Of a DNA stretch of 64,000 nucleotides, positions 59,911 through 64,000 are shown in pieces. Both the position numbers and the translations under genes were made by a program. This DNA comes from Actinophytocola xanthii (lineage in GTDB: Bacteria > Actinomycetota > Actinomycetes > Mycobacteriales > Pseudonocardiaceae), in NCBI RefSeq assembly GCF_001921205.1, contig NZ_MSIE01000024.1:62001-126000 (forward strand), given 5' to 3'. Below the pieces are notes generated by a model. That model did not search any database. It was not told where the DNA came from and worked only from the letters and a program-made list of their open reading frames with translations. How positions within the stretch are numbered: the first letter of the stretch is position 1; every line of letters starts with the position of its first letter.

Positions 59911-60408
59911 TCAACGGGTACGCAGCGCCTCGACCACCCGGTCGGGGCGCCGCGTGCTGAACACCCAGTACGGGGTCGGGTCCTCGGGGTCGGTCTGCCG
60001 CACCCTGACCAGAGGGCCCACCCAGCCCCGGTGCAGCACGTACGCGGCGGGGTCCAGGTGCGGGCCGAGAACCCGGCGCTTGTCCTTCTCGGACACCACC
60101 TGGACCTCGCCGACGTGTTCCAGCGGCAGGTGCGCTGGCCCGACCCACAGCTCGCCGTCCCGCACCTCGACCAGGGTGCGCCCGGCACGGTGGATGAGCA
60201 GCGCGGTGAGCGGGAGCAGCACGACGTAGGGCAGCCACGCGCGGACCCCCGGGTAGCCGAGGTGGACCTCCGCCGCGAGCAGCCCGGCGCCGACCAACGG
60301 CAGGAGCCACCAGTACCAGGTCACGTACAGCCGTTCGGAGTAGCGCGGGGGGCCGCCGGTGGTGGCGGCGCCGGCGTCGGCGTCCGCACCAGGGGAAGTC
60401 TCGCTCAC
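59911..60408 (-). CDS. DUF3093 membrane protein
   Basis: A 165-residue protein with an Ala-rich N-terminus, [16 protein letters not shown] leading into two transmembrane helices, and a cytoplasmic C-terminal domain ([45 protein letters not shown]). Position of Rv2698. GTG 60408 is the start; 24 bp from the divergent dut gene. Function unknown. Confidence 0.9.
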   Translation of the reverse strand: MSETSPGADADAGAATTGGPPRYSERLYVTWYWWLLPLVGAGLLAAEVHLGYPGVRAWLPYVVLLPLTALLIHRAGRTLVEVRDGELWVGPAHLPLEHVGEVQVVSEKDKRRVLGPHLDPAAYVLHRGWVGPLVRVRQTDPEDPTPYWVFSTRRPDRVVEALRTR

Positions 60409-60418
60409 GACACCAGGG

Positions 60419-60424
60419 TAGTCT
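60419..60424 (+). promoter_or_regulatory. -10 element for a leaderless dut transcript
   Basis: TAGTCT eight bases before ATG 60433, with no ribosome binding site between, a layout typical of actinobacterial leaderless mRNAs. Confidence 0.4.
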
Positions 60425-60432
60425 CGCCGCTC

Positions 60433-60915
60433 ATGTCCAGCGTGGAGGTCCTGCTGACCCGGCTCGACCCGGGCGTTCCCGTGCCGGCCTACGCGCGGCC
60501 CGGCGATGCCGGGGCCGACCTGGTGACGACCTCCGACGTGCGGATAGCCCCCGGCGAGCGGGCCATGGTCGGCACCGGTGTGGCGATCGCGCTGCCCGAC
60601 GGGTACGCCGCGTTCGTCCACCCCCGGTCCGGTCTCGCCGCCCGGGTCGGGCTGAGCGTGGTGAACACCCCGGGCACCATCGACGCCGGCTACCGCGGCG
60701 AGATCAGGGTCTGCCTGGTCAACCACGACCTCCGGGAGCCGGTGACGTTGCGTCGCGGGGATCGGATCGCCCAACTGGTGGTGCAACGCGTCGAGCACGC
60801 GGTGTTCCGTGAGGTGGCGGAGTTGGGCGCGTCGTCGAGGGGGGCGGGCGGCTACGGGTCGACCGGTGGGCACTCGCTGCTGACCGGGTCGGCCGTGTCT
60901 GGGGCCGAGGAGTAG
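60433..60915 (+). CDS. dut: deoxyuridine 5'-triphosphate nucleotidohydrolase (dUTPase)
   Basis: Hydrolyses dUTP to dUMP, keeping uracil out of DNA. The 160-residue trimeric dUTPase has motifs 1-5: [45 protein letters not shown] and the C-terminal arm [13 protein letters not shown]. Leaderless start likely. Next gene starts five bases downstream, forming dut-DUF3710. Confidence 0.97.
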   Translation: MSSVEVLLTRLDPGVPVPAYARPGDAGADLVTTSDVRIAPGERAMVGTGVAIALPDGYAAFVHPRSGLAARVGLSVVNTPGTIDAGYRGEIRVCLVNHDLREPVTLRRGDRIAQLVVQRVEHAVFREVAELGASSRGAGGYGSTGGHSLLTGSAVSGAEE

Positions 60916-60920
60916 CTCAG

Positions 60921-61628
60921 GTGGGACTGTTCAGACGTCGCAGGCGCGACCTCGAGGACGAGGCGTTCCGGGTGGACGGGGACTACGCGGACTCCGACGC
61001 CCGGTACGACGATGGGTACGAGGACGGGTACGAGGACGAGTACGGGGACCACGAGGCCGGCGAGGTCGGCGGGGACCTGTTCGACGACGCCGGTCCCTAC
61101 GACGTCGAGGACGTCCCGGAGGACGGCGTGCCCCGGATCGACCTCGGGGCACTGCGGCTGCCGGTGACCGCCGGCCAGTCGGAGCTCAAGGTCAGGATGA
61201 GGCCGGACGGCACGGCGAACGAGGCCTACCTCATCACCGACATCTGCGTCCTCACCGTCGGCGTGTTCGCCGCGCCGCGCTCGGCCGAGCTGTGGCGCGA
61301 GGAGTGGTGCGGCGACCTCGCCAGGGACATGCGGGCCAAGGGCGCCGCCGTGCACAGCGCGGCCGGGGCCTGGGGCCAGGAGCTCCTGGTCTCCTTCCCC
61401 GGCGAGGTGAACAGGTTCGTCGGTGTGGACGGGCCCCGCTGGATGATGCGCGCGGTCGCGACCTCGGCGCCGGAACGGGCCGAGAACGCCGCCGCCGCCC
61501 TGTACGAGCTCGTGCGCGGAACGGTGGTGGTCCGCGGGGAGGTCCCGATGCCGGTCGGCATGCCGCTGCCGCTGCAGCTGCCCCCGGCGCTCGCCGCGCA
61601 CATCAGGGGCCAGGCCGGGATCTCCTGA
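60921..61628 (+). CDS. DUF3710 protein
   Basis: A 235-residue actinobacterial protein (Rv2696c). MGLFRRRRRD is followed by an acidic, Asp/Tyr-rich region (DDGYEDGYEDEYGD) and a conserved domain with DLGALRLPV, WREEWCGDLARDMRAKG, WGQELLVSFPG and GPRWMMRAV. GAGGAG precedes GTG 60921. Unknown function. Confidence 0.92.
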   Translation: MGLFRRRRRDLEDEAFRVDGDYADSDARYDDGYEDGYEDEYGDHEAGEVGGDLFDDAGPYDVEDVPEDGVPRIDLGALRLPVTAGQSELKVRMRPDGTANEAYLITDICVLTVGVFAAPRSAELWREEWCGDLARDMRAKGAAVHSAAGAWGQELLVSFPGEVNRFVGVDGPRWMMRAVATSAPERAENAAAALYELVRGTVVVRGEVPMPVGMPLPLQLPPALAAHIRGQAGIS

Positions 61629-61662
61629 GCTCCGGCGACCGGCGCCGTTGTAGGTTCGGGCC

Positions 61663-62283
61663 ATGCCCACCTCCGCCGAATGGCTGGTGTTCCTCACCGC
61701 GTCCGCCGTGTTCGCGCTCCTGCCCGGGCCGGGCGTGCTCTACGTGCTCGCACGCAGCCTGCGCGGCGGGCGCGCCGAGGGCGTGCGCTCGGTCGTCGGC
61801 AACGGGATCGGGGCGTCCGCGCACGTCGTCGCCGCGGCCTTCGGCCTCTCCGCGGTGCTGGCGACCTCGGCCGCCGCGTTCACCGTGGTGAAGCTCGCCG
61901 GCGCCGCCTACCTGGTCTACCTGGGGGTCCGGGCGCTGCTGGAACGGCATCCCGTGCCGGAGGCCGAGCCGGCGCCGCGCCCGGGCGCGCTGCGCCAGGG
62001 CATTCTCGTCGAGGCGCTCAACCCCAAGACGGCGCTGTTCTTCCTGGCCTTCCTGCCCCACTTCGTCCACCCGGAGACCGCGCCGGCGCCGGTGGTGTTC
62101 GTGGTGCTGGGGCTGGTGGCGGTGGCCATGACCGTCGTGGTGGACCTGGTGGTGGCCGTGTTCGCCGGCGCGTTGTCCAGCCGGCTGCTCGGCAACCCGC
62201 GCTGGCGGACCCGGGAGCGGGTGGCGAGCGGGCTCACCATGATCGGCCTCGGCGGGGCCCTGGCGGTGGCCGAACGGGGCTGA
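61663..62283 (+). CDS. LysE/RhtB-family amino-acid exporter
   Basis: A 206-residue transporter with six hydrophobic helices. Family motif ALLPGPGVLYVLARSLRGG at the N-terminus, and GILVEALNPKTALFFLAFLPHFV in the middle. Likely exports an amino acid or derivative; specificity unknown. 34 bp after DUF3710. Confidence 0.9.
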   Translation: MPTSAEWLVFLTASAVFALLPGPGVLYVLARSLRGGRAEGVRSVVGNGIGASAHVVAAAFGLSAVLATSAAAFTVVKLAGAAYLVYLGVRALLERHPVPEAEPAPRPGALRQGILVEALNPKTALFFLAFLPHFVHPETAPAPVVFVVLGLVAVAMTVVVDLVVAVFAGALSSRLLGNPRWRTRERVASGLTMIGLGGALAVAERG

Positions 62284-62302
62284 GGGGACCGAGGGGGACC
62301 GC

Positions 62303-63040
62303 TCAGGCGGGCCGGCCGCCCGCATGCAGCCAGGCCAGTACGGCGGCCCGGCCGAGCGACTCCGGGTCCCGACCCACGACGGCCAACCGGGTGCTGCGCA
62401 CGACCGCCCTGGGCAGGGCGGCCGCCCACGCCCCGGCCGTCCCCGCGGGGTGGATCGGGTCGTCCGTGCAGGCCGCGATGCCGACCGGCACGTCCAGTGC
62501 CCGCAGCTGCTCCTCGGTCGGCGCCGGGCGGGCGGCGGCAAGCTCCAGCGAGTCGGCCAGCTCCCGCCCGTAGCGCGGCCAGGCCCGGCCCAGCTCCGCG
62601 CTGACCCAGGCCGGCGCGTCGGCCGCGACGCCGGCGAGCGCGCCGTCCACGCCCCTGGCCCGGACCTCCGCCGCGGACAGCCGGGCGGAGACGGCGGCCG
62701 GGGCCACCCCCGGGTCGCCGAGCCAGGCGGGCAGCGCGAGCAGCAGCCCCGCGCAGCGCCTCGGGTTGCGAACGGCCCACTCGGCGGCCAGGTGGGCACC
62801 GAAGGAGATGCCCCCGACCAGCAACGGCGCCTCGCGCGCTGCCTGGTCGAGGGAGGCGAGGTAGGCCCGCGCCAGCTCCGCCCCCGGGGTGGGGGCGGGC
62901 GCCAGCGTCCGCACACCGACCGCGGCGAGGGGGATCTCGAACACAGATCTGACGAACACGTCGTCCGACCCGGTGCCGGGCAGCATAATCGCGGATCGTG
63001 GAGCGTCGTCCCCGGTGAACGGACGAACCGAGACATTCAC
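62303..63040 (-). CDS. alpha/beta-hydrolase fold protein
   Basis: A 245-residue cytoplasmic hydrolase. Oxyanion-loop region IMLPGTGSDD, nucleophile elbow GGISFGAH, and ACTDDPIHPAG with the acid residue; the usual C-terminal His is not obvious, only VVGRDPES, so catalysis is uncertain. Position of Rv2695 in mycobacteria. Substrate unknown. Confidence 0.82.
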   Translation of the reverse strand: MNVSVRPFTGDDAPRSAIMLPGTGSDDVFVRSVFEIPLAAVGVRTLAPAPTPGAELARAYLASLDQAAREAPLLVGGISFGAHLAAEWAVRNPRRCAGLLLALPAWLGDPGVAPAAVSARLSAAEVRARGVDGALAGVAADAPAWVSAELGRAWPRYGRELADSLELAAARPAPTEEQLRALDVPVGIAACTDDPIHPAGTAGAWAAALPRAVVRSTRLAVVGRDPESLGRAAVLAWLHAGGRPA

Positions 63041-63138
63041 GTCGAAGATCCTCCACCCAGCGCTGCTCCGCGTGGTTACGCTGGTCTGTAGTACGGGTCG
63101 GGTCTCGGGGACCGACCCCCAGCGACTGGAGCGTCAGC

Positions 63139-63519
63139 ATGGGCACCGGAGCCGGACGCGGTCCGATACGCCGCCTGGTCAGGCGGCTCACGAGCGATAT
63201 CGACGAGCTGGACGCCGAGAACCTGTCGGAGAACGTCGAGGCGGTCGGGGCCCGCAAGGCCTGCGACTGCCGCTCGGGCGACGAGGTGACGGTTCTCGGC
63301 CGGGTGCGCTCGGTCGAGCTCAGCCCGCGTGACGCCGTGGCCACCCTCGAGGCGGAGCTGTTCGACGGGACCGAGGGCGTGACATTAGTCTGGCTCGGTC
63401 GCCGCCGTATCCCGGGCATCGAGCCCGGCCGGACGATCAAGGCACAGGGCCGGATCGCCATGCGGGACGGGCAGAAGGTGCTCTACAACCCCTACTACGA
63501 GTTGCAGACGGCTACATGA
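63139..63519 (+). CDS. OB-fold nucleic acid binding domain protein
   Basis: A 126-residue protein: short basic/helical N-terminus, then an OB fold (CRSGDEVTVLGRVRSVELS, TLEAELFDGTEGVTLVWLGRRRIPGI, KAQGRIAMRDGQKVLYNPYYEL). Actinobacterial Rv2694c-type. Its stop overlaps the next start (ATGA). Confidence 0.92.
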   Translation: MGTGAGRGPIRRLVRRLTSDIDELDAENLSENVEAVGARKACDCRSGDEVTVLGRVRSVELSPRDAVATLEAELFDGTEGVTLVWLGRRRIPGIEPGRTIKAQGRIAMRDGQKVLYNPYYELQTAT

Positions 63520-64000
63520 CCCCATCTGACAGTTCCGCCACCGAGAAATCCGCCACCGAGAAATCCGCCACCGAGAAATCCGCCGCCGAGAAGTCCGCTG
63601 TCGAGCGCGCCGCGGCCGACTCCGGCACCGAGAAGCAGCCGACCCTGCTCGAGCAGATGGGCGGCGTCAGCGGGCTCGTCTACTCCACGATCCCGGTGCT
63701 GGTGTTCATCCTGGTCAACTCGCTGTTCGGGCTCGGCCCGGCGATCTGGAGCGCGCTGGGCGCCGCGGTCGCGATCACCGTCTGGCGGCTGGTCCGCCGC
63801 GAGCCCCTGCAGCCGGCCATCTCCGGGTTCTTCGGCGTCGCGATCGCGGCGTTCTTCGCCTACCGGACCGGCTCGGCCAAGGGCTTCTTCCTGTTCGGCA
63901 TCTGGGCCAGCCTGGTCTACGGCGGCGTGTTCGCGGTCTCGGTGCTCGTGCGCTGGCCCCTGGTCGGCGTGATCTGGACGTTCCTCAACGGCCACGGGAT
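63516..64000 (+). CDS. DUF3159 membrane protein, 3' truncated by the window
   Basis: The gene starts ATG 63516 in overlap with the OB-fold stop and runs off the right edge. After a repeat of SATEK pentapeptides (15-bp DNA repeats, 63534-63593) comes the DUF3159 domain: LLEQMGGVSGLVYSTIPVLVF, NSLFGLGPAIWSALGAAVAI, VRREPLQPAISGFFGVAIAAFFAYRTGSAKGFFLFGIW, with several transmembrane helices. Position of Rv2693c. Function unknown. Confidence 0.88.
   Translation, partial: MTPSDSSATEKSATEKSATEKSAAEKSAVERAAADSGTEKQPTLLEQMGGVSGLVYSTIPVLVFILVNSLFGLGPAIWSALGAAVAITVWRLVRREPLQPAISGFFGVAIAAFFAYRTGSAKGFFLFGIWASLVYGGVFAVSVLVRWPLVGVIWTFLNGHG
63534..63593. repeat. 15-bp tandem repeats (3 perfect + 1 diverged) in the DUF3159 gene
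   Basis: TCCGCCACCGAGAAA at 63534, 63549 and 63564, then TCCGCCGCCGAGAAG at 63579. Each adds SATEK/SAAEK, a hydrophilic tail, without shifting frame. Confidence 0.9.

Overview
The window is about 64 kb of very GC-rich, gene-dense chromosome from an actinomycete. The backbone gene order (miaA, dapF, hflX, lexA, a LysM protein, nrdR, ideR, sigB, sigA, ppgK, suhB, cei, DUF4193, DUF3093, dut, DUF3710, OB-fold, DUF3159) matches from memory the Mycobacterium tuberculosis Rv2728c-Rv2693c neighbourhood, but it is interrupted by extra blocks of sugar, glycan, transport and resistance genes and includes a class II (B12-dependent) ribonucleotide reductase and a Spo0M homologue. This suggests a filamentous Pseudonocardiales-type organism (Saccharothrix, Actinosynnema or Lentzea relatives); the genus is inference. 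I see no rRNA, tRNA, CRISPR, insertion sequence or prophage gene.

Layout. 1-8 kb: tRNA modification (miaA), lysine/peptidoglycan precursor (dapF), ribosome GTPase (hflX), a secreted propeller-like protein, and the SOS pair lexA / LysM protein divergent from two SOS boxes, then a gene-free kilobase with a long inverted repeat, candidate NrdR boxes and DnaA-box-like sites leading into nrdR-nrdJ. 11-15 kb: SDR plus TetR, a second TetR, and an antibiotic-resistance-type ABC-F ATPase preceded by a palindromic operator and a three-codon upstream ORF. 15-23 kb: a minus-strand operon of YfhO-type membrane protein, glycosyltransferase, flippase-like protein and methyltransferase, probably read through into a prolyl oligopeptidase. 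23-31 kb: gamma-carbonic-anhydrase-like protein, an atypical adenosine deaminase, DUF4192, galE, galK, a repeat-rich ORF coupled at both ends, ideR and a thiosulfate sulfurtransferase. 31-42 kb: a Gfo/Idh/MocA oxidoreductase with its TetR, the protein deacylase/acyltransferase pair acuC and pat, two paralogous lipoproteins, class I fumarase, sigB with an ECF-type promoter and tandem repeats, dtd and a methyltransferase.

42-54 kb: DUF3099, pseudouridine catabolism (psuK-psuG), spo0M, DUF3039, a YihY/BrkB membrane protein with a 12-bp tandem repeat, a DEAD/DEAH helicase, and a sugar ABC transporter operon with a ROK regulator. 54-64 kb: a DUF7455 protein, an RhtA-like exporter, sigA, ppgK, suhB, cei, DUF4193, DUF3093, dut, DUF3710, LysE, an alpha/beta hydrolase, an OB-fold protein and the start of a DUF3159 membrane protein cut by the window edge.

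The most interesting signals are regulatory or repeat-based: the ABC-F leader, the 140-bp inverted repeat before nrdR, the sigB control region, the coupled heptad-repeat ORF between ideR and galK, the YfhO/GT/flippase/methyltransferase operon, and the ADA-family protein that has lost the usual ribose-contacting Asp. I did not find an unmistakably new multi-gene defence or mobile system. All motif and synteny statements are from reading and memory, not from searches.
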